A stretch of DNA of 64,000 bases from Larix kaempferi (GCA_027924585.1 BSBM01001666.1:695001-759000), one strand, 5' to 3'; counted from the first letter of the stretch, positions 21,501 through 33,384 are shown. Notes: generated by a model not told the origin, from the sequence alone. Numbers and translations are program-made.

Positions 21501-22640
21501 AGCAGTTGGGCGGGGGACTGTCACCTCAGAGGGAGTCCATGGATCCCATGACTTTGAGGGATGTCTTGTATGTCATTGGGATGAAGAAGAACTTGATTTT
21601 AGTTTCCACGATCGAGGATAGGGGATTTGGAGTATACTTCTTTGATGTACATGTGCACATTTTTCCCAAGGTATCGATTCCATCTACATATTTTGCGATT
21701 GGAGTCAGATGTGGGAAAATATACAAGCTCTTGTTTAAGCATCTACATGCTTTGGAACACAACGTCAACGGTAGTGATCTATGCGAGCTATGGCATAGGA
21801 GGATGGCTCACTTGCATCATCCAACTATGAGGATGTTGACAGATATGGTGATTAGATTTCCTGAGTTTATCATAGGGCATAGTGATGTTAGCAAGGTGTG
21901 TGCTCTTGGGAAGTACACCAATACTGATTTTCCAAGTAGTGACAGTAGATCCACAGGAGTACTTGATTTGATACACTCTGACCTATGTGGTCCTATGTCT
22001 TCTGTTTCATTGACTGGTTTTGAATATTATGTTACATTCATTGATGACTTCTCTAGGAAGACCTGGATCTACTTTCATAAGAGTAAGAAGTCAGAAGAAG
22101 TATTGCAGAGGTTCCAAGAGTTCAAAGCTCTTCTAGAGAACCAGGCAGGTAGGAGGATTAGGGTGTTGAGATTAGACAATGGGGGTGAATATACCTCCAA
22201 TGCATTCGATGAGTTTTGTATATAGGAGGGGATCATGAGATAGTTGACAGTTCTGTATACCCCATAGTAGAATGGGGTTTTTGAAAGGAAGAAAAGGGCC
22301 ATAGTGGGAGAAGCCAAAGTGATACTTCATGATCAAGCATCTGGAGTGATGCTTCATTATCAAAGTTTTCCTTTCTTTCTTTGGGTCAAGGATTGTAGTA
22401 CTATTGTATACATTCAGAACAGGAGTCCCCATAGAGACTTGGGGTGCATGACTCCTGAGGAGGCATTTACAGGTAAGAAGCTTAAGGTTGGCCATTTTTC
22501 GTATATTTGGTTGTCTAATTTAATCTCATGTCCCTTTAGGGAAGAGGACAAAGTTGGAGCCTACAACAAAAAAGGGAATTTTTGTGGGGATGATGAGACT
22601 TCGAAGGACTTCTGCATATATCTTCCTTCATAGAGGAAAG
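21494..22640 (+). pseudogene. copia integrase (gag-pre-integrase plus rve core) remnant
   Basis: The zinc-binding part has LWHRRMAHLHHPTMRML (from about 21,790) and a single remaining Cys in VCALGKY, so the HHCC module is damaged. The catalytic core has DLIHSDLCGPM, TFIDDFSRKTWIYF and RLDNGGEYTS, i.e. the first two D positions of the D,D35E triad. The stop at 22,223-22,225 ends the long frame; beyond it the conserved P-Q-Q-N-G block appears as P-TAG-TAG-N-G (22,262-22,276), followed by V/FERKKR. The core then continues to about 22,630. Confidence 0.85.
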
Positions 22641-23209
22641 TTGTTATGAGGAGGGAGGTGATATTTGAGGAGGAGCGGGCCTTCAAGAAGTCTTGTGAGT
22701 CAGAGAAGGGGGGGAAATAGGCTTCCACACCTCAGGTGAGTGTTTAACGGAGTCCAGCTTCACATGGTGTAGGGTCATAGGTATCAAGGGTGATTATTCC
22801 ATAGGTTACAGGTGCTTCAGGTTCAGGGACAAGATACAGGCTCACCTAGGTGACTAGTCCACAAGTTCTCCTAGTACATGCTCGCCAATTCCATCACATG
22901 TTCTGATTCACTTGGTTCACCGGCTACAGGTTCACAGATTATTGGATCTACTTATTCAGGACAGTCAACAAACGGGATTGAGAAGGAGTAGTCCCCACCA
23001 CCATATCCCACTTCAAGGAAAATGAAGCCTAAATTACTTCAAGACACCTTGAGGGAAGCTCAAGAGTCAGTGGGGAATCATAAGAGACAGGTTCGGGAGA
23101 GCAGAGTTCCATAGATATTTTGTAGTTATATGGAAATGGTGACTAGTCTTCATGAGTTGGGGCCTTCCACTTTTGAGGAGGCATCCTAGCATCAAGTGTG
23201 GAGAGATTC

Positions 23210-23990
23210 CATGATGGAAGAGTATCATTCCACAATGAAGAATTATGTTTGGGAGATTGCACCGAGACTGGAGGGGAAGTCAGTTGTGACTTCTCAATGG
23301 ATTTAAAAGATCAAACATGTTGCGGATAGCAACACAGAGAAGTACAAAGCTCATTTTGTGGCGTGGGGGTTCTCGCAAGTAGAGGGAGTTGATTATGATG
23401 AGACCTCTGCACCAGTTTCCGTTACTCTTCAACCAAAGCAATGATCTCCATTGCAACAGAGATAGGTTGGAAGATCCACCAGATGGATGTGAAGGCTGCA
23501 TTTCTCAATGGGAATATACAGGAGAAGGTGTATGTTGAGTATCCGTAGGGATTTGAGATTTATGGGAGAGTTTACAGGTTGGAGAAAGTCCGATACGGAT
23601 TGAAGCAAGCTCCTAGAGCTTGGTACTCCAGGATAGATTCTTACTTACTGCAGATGGGATTTCAGAAGAGTGATGCAGATCCAAACCTATACTTCATTGT
23701 GGTGGGTGAATATCCACTCATTCTTCTGCTTTATGTGGATGACTTGTTCATTACAAGTGAGGAGAGGAATATTTCAACATGCAAGTGATATCTTGCTTCA
23801 AAGTATAACATGAAAGACATTGGGATGATGCACTATTTTCTTGGACTGGAGGTTTAGCAGGATCCTGGACATATTTTTGTGGGGCAAGGAAAGTATGTAG
23901 TTGATATTCTGAGGAGATTTCAGATGGAGGATGGAAATCCTATGGATACTTTGATAATCACCAACTAGAAGAAGATGAATTCTTCTGAGA
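23210..23990 (+). pseudogene. copia reverse transcriptase remnant
   Basis: Plus-strand segments carry WxIxPxLEGKSVVTSQWI (23,255-23,305), QMDVKAAFLNGNIQEKVYVE (23,480-23,540), the YGLKQAPRAWYSRID block (23,590-23,640), the catalytic LLYVDDLFIT (YVDD, 23,730-23,760) and KYNMKDIGMMHYFLGLEV (23,805-23,860). Frameshifts near 23,440 and 23,580 and TAG codons (for example at about 23,548 and 23,857) break it. The order is standard for copia RT. Confidence 0.85.
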
Positions 23991-24109
23991 GTGAGTTGCG
24001 AGATCCGAACTTATATCGTCATCTCATTGGCTTGTTGATGTATATGGTCAAAACCATGACAAATTTGTGTTTTACAGTGAACACTCTTAGTTAGTACATA
24101 GTTGGGCTT

Positions 24110-24680
24110 AGGAAAGTGCATTGGTTAGTTGCAAACGTGCTCAGGTATCTTGCAGGTGTGGTGGATTATGGTTCGGACTATAGGAGGATGGATGGAGTCA
24201 GTTTGGTTTGCTACATGGACTTAGATTGGGTGGGATGTGTGACAGGCCAGAACAACACTTCCAGGTGTTGTTTCAGTTTGGGCTCAGCAAAAGTAATGGT
24301 TAAGTCAAAAGTAAAATTTAGTTGCTAAGGCAGAGTACATGGCATCTAGTCAGGCCAGTTGTGAAGCCTTGTGGATTTGAAATCTATTGGTGGGGTTATT
24401 TCGTCAGGAACTGAGACCTACTGTAATTTACTGTGACAATCAGAGTTGCATCAAAATCTATGAGAATCCATTCTTTCACGACAAGTCGAATCATATTGAG
24501 ATCGGGTACCACTTCATCCGAGAATATGTCCAAAGAGGACTTGTTGAGTTGCAATACGTTTCCACTGATGAACAGGTTGCAAATATTCTGGTGAAATATT
24601 TGGGGAGTGGCAAGTTTGTCTTCTTCAGAGACAAGTTGGGAGTGGTGTGGAACACCTTCCTCAGTAAGAGGGAGTGTTGA
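24110..24680 (+). pseudogene. copia RNase H remnant
   Basis: Contains VLRYLAGVVDYG, CYMDLDWVGC (first catalytic Asp region), then after a frame change AEYMASSQASCEALW (24,335-24,375) and VIYCDNQSCIKIYENPFFHDKSNHIEI (read in pieces over 24,423-24,505), ending with QVANILVKYL and a stop at 24,678-24,680. It is the last coding domain before the 3' LTR. Confidence 0.85.
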
Positions 24681-25685
24681 TTTTGTACCTAAGAAAGTGT
24701 TCCCCTAGTGACTTTGTGCCTAAGTAACTAAAAATGGGAAAAGTGACACGACCCTTGCATTAATTTCATGAGATGTGAAATTAATTTCACTTTAGAGACT
24801 TAAAGTGACTTTTTAATACATTTAAATGAGGAGTTAAGAGAAAATAATATTTATGGAGAGAAAAGTGTATTTATTCTCATCCATCGATCTTAAATCACAA
24901 GACTAAATGTGGGCCCTTGATCTTGTGACCATTCAGCCACCCTAGGTGAGAAGAAAAAAGAAGCAAGGGAAAATGAAATGAGGCATTCATTATTTCCATT
25001 AGCTTTAGAGATCAAATTGACTTGAGAAGAGGAGACAAGTTTGGAGAGAGAAAAGAACCCAGGCACGAATCCCAAGGTAGATTCGAGCAACAGGAGGGCA
25101 TGGATTTCTAGAGAGATTCTAGCATGCAATTCAAGGCACCATACAATAGCATTTATTGGCATGAAAATCAAGGAGTGGACACATAGTCTAAGAAGGGAAC
25201 TGTTGCACGCATTTCCATATTGTTTGGAACAAGTTTCAAGGCAGGTCATACAATAATTAATGGAGGTCATACAACAATAAATGAGTTGGTTTATTTCTAT
25301 AGTAGTGGGATGCATTCCTAGGCCATGGACGACACAAAATCGAGATGATTTAATTTTTGTTTCAGTGGGAACATTTACCAATGAAAAATGTAGACATTGG
25401 CACAAATTTTGAGAAAGTTCCAGACTAATTTTTGACATCCCATATAGTGCTGACAAGGCACAAAATTCAAGGTTGTCTGTGCATAGAAAACGAGGTTGCT
25501 ACAACACTATTTTTTAGACATATAATTTTTCTTCATTGGTTGAGATAAGTTGTACTTTCTGAATCTGTGAACTATTGTACATTTATTTTTGAAGAAAATA
25601 AAGAATTATTCTCACTAACGGGTTTTCCCCCATGGGGGTTTTACCTGGGCCATTGGCCCAAAAATTACCGAGTCTAAAATTTTCA
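24675..25685 (+). mobile_element. copia 3' LTR (probable extent)
   Basis: Starts TGTTGATTTTGTACC immediately after the polypurine tract. Near the presumed 3' end are paired G/C blocks, TTTTCCCCCATGGGGG and CCTGGGCCATTGGCCC, of a kind common near copia LTR termini. The end is placed at AAAATTTTCA. Only the start is firm, as no second LTR is available. A 189-codon antisense open frame inside it has no recognisable motif. Confidence 0.6.
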
Positions 25686-25969
25686 TGTGTAAGACTGAAT
25701 TTGTTTTCTACTCATTAAATTTGTAAATTTCGTATAGTGTTTCAAGCTACATAATAGTTTATGAGCAAAAATTCCATTTACAACGGTGACAAATGAATGG
25801 GGTTGGGAATTAAAATTGATGTTCTGAAACAAACTTGAAATATGGTTGGGAAACTGTGAATTTTTACAGTTTTCATTCAGAAGGATGAGCAAGGGTAGGA
25901 ACAACCAATATCCTTTATGAGAATTGGTCTATAGGGGGTTGAACTAAATTATCTAAATATTGGTAAACA

Positions 25970-26445
25970 AGCATGTGCAATGCTTAATGTTGTTGAACAC
26001 TTTAGACCATATATCCTGTATAACCACGGGAAAAAAATGTTCCACACCCATATGTCAAATCTTGTTTTCATCCAGAAAGAGCTTGGTGAAAGGAGGATAA
26101 ATTGGATGACTGCCATTAAGGATTATGATTTTGAATTCAAACCTGCAAAGACAATAAGAGTCTAGGGCCTATTAAATTTCTCAATGAAAGCACTAGATCC
26201 CATAGGAACTCTAGAAGATTCTTGGTATGTTTATTTAAAGCATTTTCTACAAACTGGAATGACCCCAAGTAATTGGAAATTGAAGCAAAAAAATCCTTCA
26301 GGTTGATATTTGCACAATGTCAATTGATAAAAGCTATCTTATTTCAAAAAAATCATAATGGCGTGTTGCTAAGGTGCCTGGAAGAGCAAGATGCAAACAA
26401 AGTCTATGCAAGTTTGACGAGCAAATTTTGATAGACTAAAGGATC
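25970..26445 (+). pseudogene. Old Ty3/gypsy fragment (RNase H end to integrase zinc finger)
   Basis: The plus-strand frame reads IQKELGERRINWMTAIKDYD followed by FEFKPAKT, typical of the gypsy RNase H C-terminus. After a frame change it reads LFQKNHNGVLLRCLEEQDAN (about 26,340-26,400), like the leader to the integrase HHCC module. Nothing upstream or downstream completes it. It directly abuts the target duplication of the outer chromovirus at 26,542, so it may be the older host of that insertion. Confidence 0.65.
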
Positions 26446-26546
26446 CACCTATACACATTAAAAGAGTTGATCATGAGGAATGACAAAGAGTCGGAAGTCT
26501 ATAGGTTTGATAATGTGAAAGGAAAACTACTCAAATAGTCTGTCAC

Positions 26547-26897
26547 TATTATGCAACAAATTTCCAAAAAGTGCATGAAAAGACTAGAAATAGATCAGAA
26601 AGAGTACTCCACTCCTTTAATGAATAAAATAGATGAATATCAAGCCTCTTTAAGGGGGAAATCTCCTTATACAATGTATTAAGTACACAGGACAAGACAA
26701 CACAAGATGATCCAAGTGAAAAGGTATCATTCCTATATATAGGAGACTAAGAAGTACAATTCCAACTAACTGACCCAAGCCGACAGAACTAATAAAACCA
26801 TACTAATGATAATTACAACTAATGGACCAAGCCGACATCAGAACTAATACAATGTGACCCATATAAGGAGAAATATGTCCACATTTAGGGATAAACA
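26547..26897 (-). mobile_element. Outer chromovirus 3' LTR
   Basis: Same length (351 bp) and sequence type as 41,545-41,895. Shared blocks include CTCCTTATACAATGTATTAA, CCTATATATAGGAGACTAAG and CATACTAATGATAATTACAA. Its plus-strand left terminus is TATTATG where the partner has TGTTATG, a point change in the terminal dinucleotide. The adjacent minus-strand polypurine tract is GAAGGGGAGGGGCA (26,898-26,911). Confidence 0.93.
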
Positions 26898-26925
26898 TGC
26901 CCCTCCCCTTCAGACAAGTGTTGTC

Positions 26926-27127
26926 CTCAACACGTGGTTAGTTGTGGATGCTTCTGTATGAAGGAATCATCTTCCCATGTCGAATATTCAATCGGTAAGT
27001 TCTTCCACTTGATGAGGTACTCCATAATAGACCAATTATGTAGCTACTTGGTCCTTGTGTCAGTGATTTGTTCAGGTTCCAGTATGAATCTTCCTTCTTC
27101 GTCAAGCTCCAGTAGGATTGTTTGAAT
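26926..27127 (-). pseudogene. Outer chromovirus chromodomain
   Basis: The minus-strand frame shows ELDEEGRFILEPEQITDTRT, then K-stop-LHN, then EYLIKWKNLPIEYSTWED and FIQKHPQL, ending at a TGA. The aromatic-cage and W-E-D pattern of a chromodomain fused to an integrase C-terminus is clear. One in-frame TAG (27,045-27,047) interrupts it. Chromodomains steer integration toward chromatin with particular histone marks; this role is inferred from the family. Confidence 0.85.
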
Positions 27128-27399
27128 GGGAATCTTGTCTCTAACAGGGCATGTTTTAAGGATTCTAAGATTATACTTAAATATATTATCATAGGTGATT
27201 ATTTTAGATTAAAAAAATCATGTATATAGATAGGCAGGCGAATATTAAATATAAAACATACAATTTACTACTGAAACGTGTTAATTTTATTGAATATTAT
27301 TATAAAAAAACATATTTTATGTAAATATAGGAGATATTAGAGACTAAAAATGACCAAATAGCGAATTTATTTTTTGAAAAAATGCCCAAAAATAGTCAA

Positions 27400-28600
27400 T
27401 TGGAAAAATTTTGCCCCTAAAAATTACCCTGGTCTCTAATTACCTTCTTTAAGTAAGAAACATGGAAAACTGGATATACCCTTGAAGATGAAGGGAGCTC
27501 TAATTTGTATGCCATACTACCAATCTTCTGCAACACTTTATAAGGACCATAGTACCTGGGTGGTAATTTATTGTCCTTATTTAGTTGCTTGAGGGACACC
27601 TATTTGTAAGGTTGTAGCCTCAGAAATACCCAATCCTCTTTTTTGAAACATCTTTCACTGCGATGTTGATCTTCTTGTTGTTTCATCTTGTTTTTTGACA
27701 TAGCTAGGTTGTGTTTCAGTATTTGGAGAACATCTTGTCAGTGCTCTATGTGATCTTCCACAGATTGAACTTTAGATTTTCCTTTTAAGGGTGATGCGAT
27801 AGATGGAGGCTAGTACCCATAAAGTGCCATAAATGGAGAAATTTTTTATGATGTGTGGAAGGAAGTATTGTACCACCATTCTTCCAAGGACAACCATTTG
27901 GCCCATTGTGTTTGTTTATCAGATGCAAAGAAATGAATATGGCCTTCCATTTATTCACTATTTAAGTTTTCTCATTAGCTGGAGTATGAGAAGATGAACT
28001 TTGAGCCAACTGGGTACCCCCCCCCAAAAAAAATCGTTCCAAAATTTACCAATGAAATTGGATCTCTGTCACTTACAATAATCTTCAAGTTTCCATGTAA
28101 CTTCTAAACTGTATCCATGAAGCGGCCGCTAATGTACTTGCATTAAAAGGGTGAGAAAGTGCACAAAAGTGTTCATACTTTGTGATTCTATCAACAACCA
28201 CCATAATACCATTCTTCCCTTCTGACTTGGTTAGTCTTGTGATAAAATCCATTGAGACTTCCTCCCCGCACTGTAAAGGTATGTCCAAAGGTTGTAAAAG
28301 ACCCATGGTCTTAATTGTTTCAACCTTATTTTTTTGGCAAACCAAACATTCTTCCATGAACTTTTGAACATTAGATTTAATACCTTCCCAAAAAAATTCC
28401 TTCTTGACCCTTTGGTAGATTTTCAAGAATCGTGAATGCCCACCTATAGGAGAGGTGTGTAATTCCAAAAGGACCTTTTGTTTGAGTTGGGATTTATTGC
28501 ATATATATAAATGGTCCTTATACCATAGTATATAAATTTTCCATGCAAAAGTATTTGATACATTAGGATCCTTCTGTAGCTTTTGTATGAGCATCCACAC
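27400..28600 (-). pseudogene. Outer chromovirus integrase remnant
   Basis: Descending: the zinc-binding module with GGHSRFLKIYQRVKKEFFW and ECLVCQK (28,490-28,335), core start VSMDFITRLTKSEGKNGIMV with VVDRITKY (28,260-28,180), then a damaged core past 28,085. A SSSHTPANEKT block (28,005-27,960), an equivalent of the usual YHPQTDGQTE, precedes the C-terminal PPRYYGPYKVLQKIGSMAYK...FHVSYLKK (27,565-27,425). Several frame changes between 28,085 and 27,600 disrupt the D,D,E region. Confidence 0.85.
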
Positions 28601-29223
28601 AGATATGTCATTTTTTCATTCTTCCCTTGCTTCTACCACCCAATTGGGTTGTATAATGGAAATCACACAAAGCACTGCCCTGACATCCTCATCTTTTCTG
28701 GAGAGTACATCTGCCAACACATTATGTTTCCTTTTTTTATAGATGATTTCAAAGTTATATCCCAACATCTTGGTTACCCATTTTTGTTTCTCTTCTAAAG
28801 ATAGTGTATGTTCCGAGAAGTATTTAAGACTATCATGATCTGTTATGACCTAAAAAGTTCCTACCTATTAGGTAAGGACACCGTAATTTGCTTAATTGAA
28901 TGTAGTATTGCCATCATTTCCTTCTCATAAATAGGTTTTTGTAGGTTTTTTCCCTTGATTGGTCAACTTTTCAAAGAAAGAGGGTGTTCTTCTTGCATTA
29001 GAACAACACCAATTCCATTTCCCGAGGCATCACATTCTACAATAAAGGTTTTTGTGAAGTCTAGTGTGGCCAAAATAGGAGCTTTGCACATTGCCTCTTT
29101 AAGTTCTTCAAAAGCTTGAGTTTCCCGTGGAGTCCAAGAAAATGCTTCTTTCTTCAATAATGTTGTTAGAGGTGTTTCTTTTCTTCCACAGTCACGAACA
29201 AACTTGCGGTAGTACACTGTCAA
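28601..29223 (-). pseudogene. Outer chromovirus RNase H remnant
   Basis: Minus-strand frame YYRKFVRDCGRKETPLTTLL, SWTPRETQAFEELK and FIVECDASGNGIGVVLMQE (29,217-28,995) covers the RT-RNase H linker and the first catalytic Asp. After a frame change, ITDHDSLKYF and EIIYKKRKHNVLADVLSRK (about 28,850-28,700) complete the domain. Confidence 0.85.
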
Positions 29224-29235
29224 CCCTAAGAATCC

Positions 29236-29873
29236 TCAAATATTCTTCAAGTTTTTTGGAATTGTCCATTCCATCATGGCTTTAATTTTGTTAGGGTCTA
29301 CCTTGACACCTTCATGAGATACAATATGACACAAATATTCTACCTCTGTTACCCCAAAGGAACATTTGGAAGGTTTTGCATATAGTTGTTGCTCCTTTAG
29401 TAGTTGTAGCACCCTGTCAACATGTTGAAAGTGTTCTTCCCAAGACTTGTTATAGATTAGTATATCATCAAAAAATACTAGCACACATTTTCTAAGGAAG
29501 GGCTTGAAAATGGAATTCATCAAACCTTGAAACGTAGAAGGTGCATTTGTGAGACCAAATGGCATGAATAGAAACTCATAATGACCTTCATGAGTTCTAA
29601 ATGTTGTTTTTGGGATGTCCTCATCCTTTATTCTAATATTATGATCCCATAACAGAGATCCAACTTTGTAAAGAAAACTGCTCCATGTAATTCATCTAAA
29701 AATTCATAAATGACAAGAATAGGAAACTTATCTTTAGTGGTGATCTTGTTGAGCTCTCTATAATCTGGACACATATGCCACGAGCCCTCCTTCTTGTGTA
29801 CCATTAAAATTGGTGCAGAGTAAGAACTTTGGATAGTCCTAATTATGCTAGCCTCTAACATTTCTTCAACCAT
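29236..29873 (-). pseudogene. Outer chromovirus reverse transcriptase remnant
   Basis: Two minus-strand segments: 29,873-29,628 with SSYSAPILMVHKKEGSWHMC and FFTKLDLCYG (fingers and first palm Asp), and 29,565-29,236 with [17 protein letters not shown] and the catalytic VFFDDILIY (F-x-DD). A frameshift and a lost stretch near 29,600 separate them. Layout and motifs are those of Ty3/gypsy RT. Confidence 0.9.
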
Positions 29874-29897
29874 ATGCTCAATTTCACTCTTCTGGCG

Positions 29898-30557
29898 CTA
29901 AGGGTATTTGTAAGGTCTGATGTTATGGAGAACACTTCTTGGAATTAAGTGAATATCATCATCAAAATATCGACCAGGGGGAATAACTTTTGGAACATAT
30001 TCAAATACCTTGGAATTATTATTAATGACCCTTTGGAGATATGCGGAAATATGAGTTTGATATGTTTGAACATCTAATGAGCATAATTGTGCAATTACAC
30101 CTTGGTGTCCCCTTTTCAATAATTTTTTCATACCATTAGAGCTTATCACCCTGCTTGGTTTCCCTGTGATACAATTTAACTCATATTCTTTTCCTTCCCT
30201 TGAAAATTTCATGAAAAGCTTCTGAAAATTAAAGTCCACTATCCCCAATGATTGTAACCATTGAATCCCTAATACACCATTAGCACCCCCCATTGGGATA
30301 GAAATCATTGGACTATTAAATACATATTCCCCCATCGTAAGATTGATATTCTGGATTTTCCCTGAGCAATTGAAAGTTCCTCCATCTACAATCATTACTT
30401 GAAACTTTGGTGCTGGATATATAAAGTAGTTGAGAACTTTGGCTAATTTGCAGTGAATAAAATTATGAGTGCTACCAGAATCAATCAACATTGTTACTTT
30501 TTTATTTTTGATATATCCTTTTATCTTGAAAGTTTGAGGAGTGTTGATTCCCGCCAA
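29898..30557 (-). pseudogene. Outer chromovirus aspartic protease region
   Basis: An open minus-strand stretch of about 220 codons carrying the active-site motif TMLIDSGSTHNFIHCKLAK at residues 23-41 and the flap-side GVLGIQWLQSLG about 70 residues later. It is the longest undamaged piece of the outer element. In the intact family it is released from the Gag-Pol polyprotein. Confidence 0.9.
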
Positions 30558-30963
30558 AGCATGACAAGATATTATGGGAGTAATCTCTTCTGAAGTAGTC
30601 TCTTCTATTTCTTCATCTTGAGATGGTTCTTGTTCTTTTGGTTCTTCCTCTTCACAATATATGTAAAATCATTTCTTCTCACCACACTTATGTCCCTTAC
30701 TATACTTGATGTCACAATTAAAGAATACACCTTTTGCTCTTCTTTCCTCCAGTTGTTGAGGTGTCAACCTTTGAGGTCAGTTAGAAGAAGGAACATTATT
30801 CTCTTTCTATGTGTTTGAGGTGGTCTTTCTAGTATCCATCACCATATTTTTACTTTAAACCTTCATTCCCATCATGAAAGCCTTCTCTAAGGATGGTGGT
30901 TCAAAGAGATGCACCTCATGTTAAATGATTATCTTCAAGGTTCCAATAAAGAGATCCAACAGT

Positions 30964-31743
30964 TTACCATCTGGTATGCCCTCCAATCTGACTCAAATTT
31001 TGAAATTGTTGAATGTGCTTACTGACTGGTCCCTTTTGCCTTAGATTTGTCAATTGGGTAAAGAAGGAATTGCTCGTAACATCATCATGGTATGATATCA
31101 ATTCTTCTGTAAAAATGGACCAAGAGATAATGGAGCTCTTTTTGCGTTCACAAAGCCATTGGTACCACACAAACTGCTCAGGTTATAAATATAAAGATGC
31201 AATAGGTACCTTTTGAATATTGGGAACTTGGTGTATATCAAACAATTGCTCCATCTAGAATATTCATGTTATGGGGTCTTTTCCGTCAAACTTCCTCATG
31301 CCAATCTTGGGGAGTTGGATACCCCTTGGAGACCATCCCTGGTTACTTCCATTACTATAATCATTCCCTCTTGTAATATTCTTATTCATGGAATGTTTCT
31401 CAACATGGAACTTACCTTTATCCTCCTGAGTATCATGGAGCACATAATCACCTAGAGGAGGAGTATCCTTTGAATTTTGTATGAGCTTAGAAAAATTTTC
31501 CATCTTGTTATCCATATGTTCCATCAACTTCTCCTCTAAATTAACTAAATCAATTGTTTTCACAGACACTTACATATTTTATTTCATCTTATTATCCATA
31601 TGTTTCATCAACGTCCCCTCTAAATTAACTAAATCAACCATTTTCATAGCTCCTTTAATCATATCTTCCAATTAGGACACTCGAAAAGATAGGTCTTCCC
31701 TTTCATTGTACATCTGGGATGAGTCCTCTGGTGGTTTGAGTGG
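30964..31743 (-). pseudogene. Outer chromovirus gag remnant
   Basis: Minus-strand frames contain LPKIGMRKFDGKDPIT (31,315-31,268), a QLFDIHQVPNIQKV block (about 31,250-31,205), VWYQWL, and FFTQLTNLRQKGPVSKHIQQ (31,065-31,006), the retrotransposon gag core. The N-terminal part contains an 84-bp (28-codon) duplication: the plus-strand blocks CATCTTRTTATCCATATGTT start at 31,501 and 31,585. Gag ends where the inner element was inserted (31,744-31,748). Confidence 0.75.
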
Positions 31744-31748
31744 ACTGT

Positions 31749-33369
31749 TGTAATGTCCCCATTTTGACCCCCTTTGCATTAAATCGTAAATGATGTAAAT
31801 ATTGTTATTTAATCATGGTGAGGAGCTCAAGGCCAAGGCCCCACCATTGATTTAGCGTTTTATGTATCGGCAATTAAAGAAATAGATGCCTATGGTTCTT
31901 GTGCTAGATATGCACAATGTAAATAAGACATCATGTAAATACGAATTTTAATGAAAATACCCACAACTAGCTATGCAATGCAACAAAGAGATGGGGGCAT
32001 GATTCTACAAGGAATAGGGAGGAAAATTATTCAAACCCTTGAGTCAATCGTGTTAATCCATGTGTCAATGAGAAAACCCATAAACCACCAACTACCCATT
32101 TTGGGTTATGCACCCAATCATTTAATTCTTCCAAGAGTTGGTTGAGGTAGTTAATGCCTTGGGAAAAGAGAGGTATGGAAGCCAATTTCGTGCATGGGCA
32201 AGCCATCAACCTGGGAATTCGTATTTTTGCTTCTTGGGCAAGAAAACACCCACGAAACGGTGCCCAAAGCCATTCCTCACCTAGGGCTTTGATCCTCTCA
32301 CGCAGATTGAGATTGCTGGAAGTTACATTCACGTTTTTCATAAAAAACGCAGGGTTTTCCTTGCCTAGAAACTCATTTTTATGGTTTTGGATAGTAGTTG
32401 GGAAGAAGGGGCTGCGATTTGGGACCGTATGGAGGTCGTTTTGTCCCAGAATTTTCATGGGCATTTTCCCTAAAAACGATTTCTACTTCCTGGGGTTTTC
32501 CCAAAACCTCCATTGTTCATTTTAGCCTTCCCACGTTTTTCTGAAGCTCAGGGAATCATTTTCATGCTTATCACTGTACAAACGTTTTTCTCCTGTCTAG
32601 CCATTGTAGTTAGCTGATTATCTGCATCCCTGTTTGATTTGGAGACTGTAAGCAAGAGATTGGAGTGGTAGTGTATAGAGAGAGCTTTATAAACCTAGTG
32701 GGGGAGATAACCTCTCAAGAAGATAAAGAGGGCTTTGGCTACTCTTCTATGCACACCCTGAGAGCACTAGATGGGGAAGGTATGGCTTGAGGGACTGTAC
32801 AGCAGTGAAGAGAATACTTCCTTGTGCTGGGTGTGTAGGTATTGTGGGTACCAAGCTAGATAGATCTTGTAAGGTTACCCCTGGCTCTGTGCTTGAGCTC
32901 ACTAGCTTAGCCACTCTTCCTTTCCATTTCCTAGCAGCATGATAAACCCAATTGTAGATTGGCTTGGCTCATCTTGGTGTATGCTTGGCTATGTGTGAGT
33001 CTGATGTTCCCTGATTCCTTGTAGAGATCGTGCCCAGCTCGGGGGGTGGCAGTGTGTGGAGATATTGATGATCACAACTGGCCTATGGTTGGGTGGAACG
33101 TTGCGGTTGCATAGTCAGTTGCTTGGGACTACTTTGTTATAAGATAAGTACTCTCTTGTGTTAACTTTGCAATTATTTATTAATGAATATCTTGAATGTA
33201 TGATGGATGTGTTATTGAAATTACTTACGCTGTGTTTTCTTATAATTATACATTCCATATGTCTTTTTATACTATGTGAATGCTTACTTAAAAGTTCATT
33301 GGGCTAGATGCCCGATTTTAGCATCACGATCCTCTCTATCATGCTGGTATGATAAGAGGGGACATTACA
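31749..33369 (+). mobile_element. Inner chromovirus 5' LTR
   Basis: Begins TGTAATGTCCCCATTTTGAC and ends GAGGGGACATTACA; the terminal inverted repeat TGTAATGTCCCC/GGGGACATTACA is perfect over 12 bases. It matches 39,214-40,833 along its full length. Long antisense open frames present in both LTRs carry no known domain. Confidence 0.97.
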
Positions 33370-33372
33370 TTT

Positions 33373-33384
33373 TGGTATCAGAGC
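33373..33384 (+). promoter_or_regulatory. Primer-binding site for initiator tRNA-Met (inner element)
   Basis: TGGTATCAGAGC lies 3 bases after the 5' LTR end. It is complementary to the 3' end of plant initiator tRNA-Met, the standard minus-strand primer of many plant LTR retrotransposons. Confidence 0.95.

Larger units (their letters stand above)
20736..25685 (+). mobile_element. Ty1/copia LTR retrotransposon, degenerate, 5' LTR not found
   Basis: Domain order gag, protease, integrase, reverse transcriptase, RNase H is that of Ty1/copia (integrase before RT). The body ends in a polypurine tract (AAGAGGGAG, 24,666-24,674) directly followed by TGTTGATTTTG, taken as the 3' LTR start. No matching 5' LTR was seen upstream. 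Many stops, mostly TAG, and some frame changes inactivate it. Domains are listed separately. Confidence 0.85.

Noticed and set aside
24890-25456. 189-codon minus-strand open frame
   Set aside because: Lies entirely in the presumed copia 3' LTR, antisense, without recognisable domain.
32027-32464. 145-codon minus-strand frame conserved at 39,492-39,929
   Set aside because: Both copies are inside the inner element's LTRs, so conservation simply follows from LTR identity.
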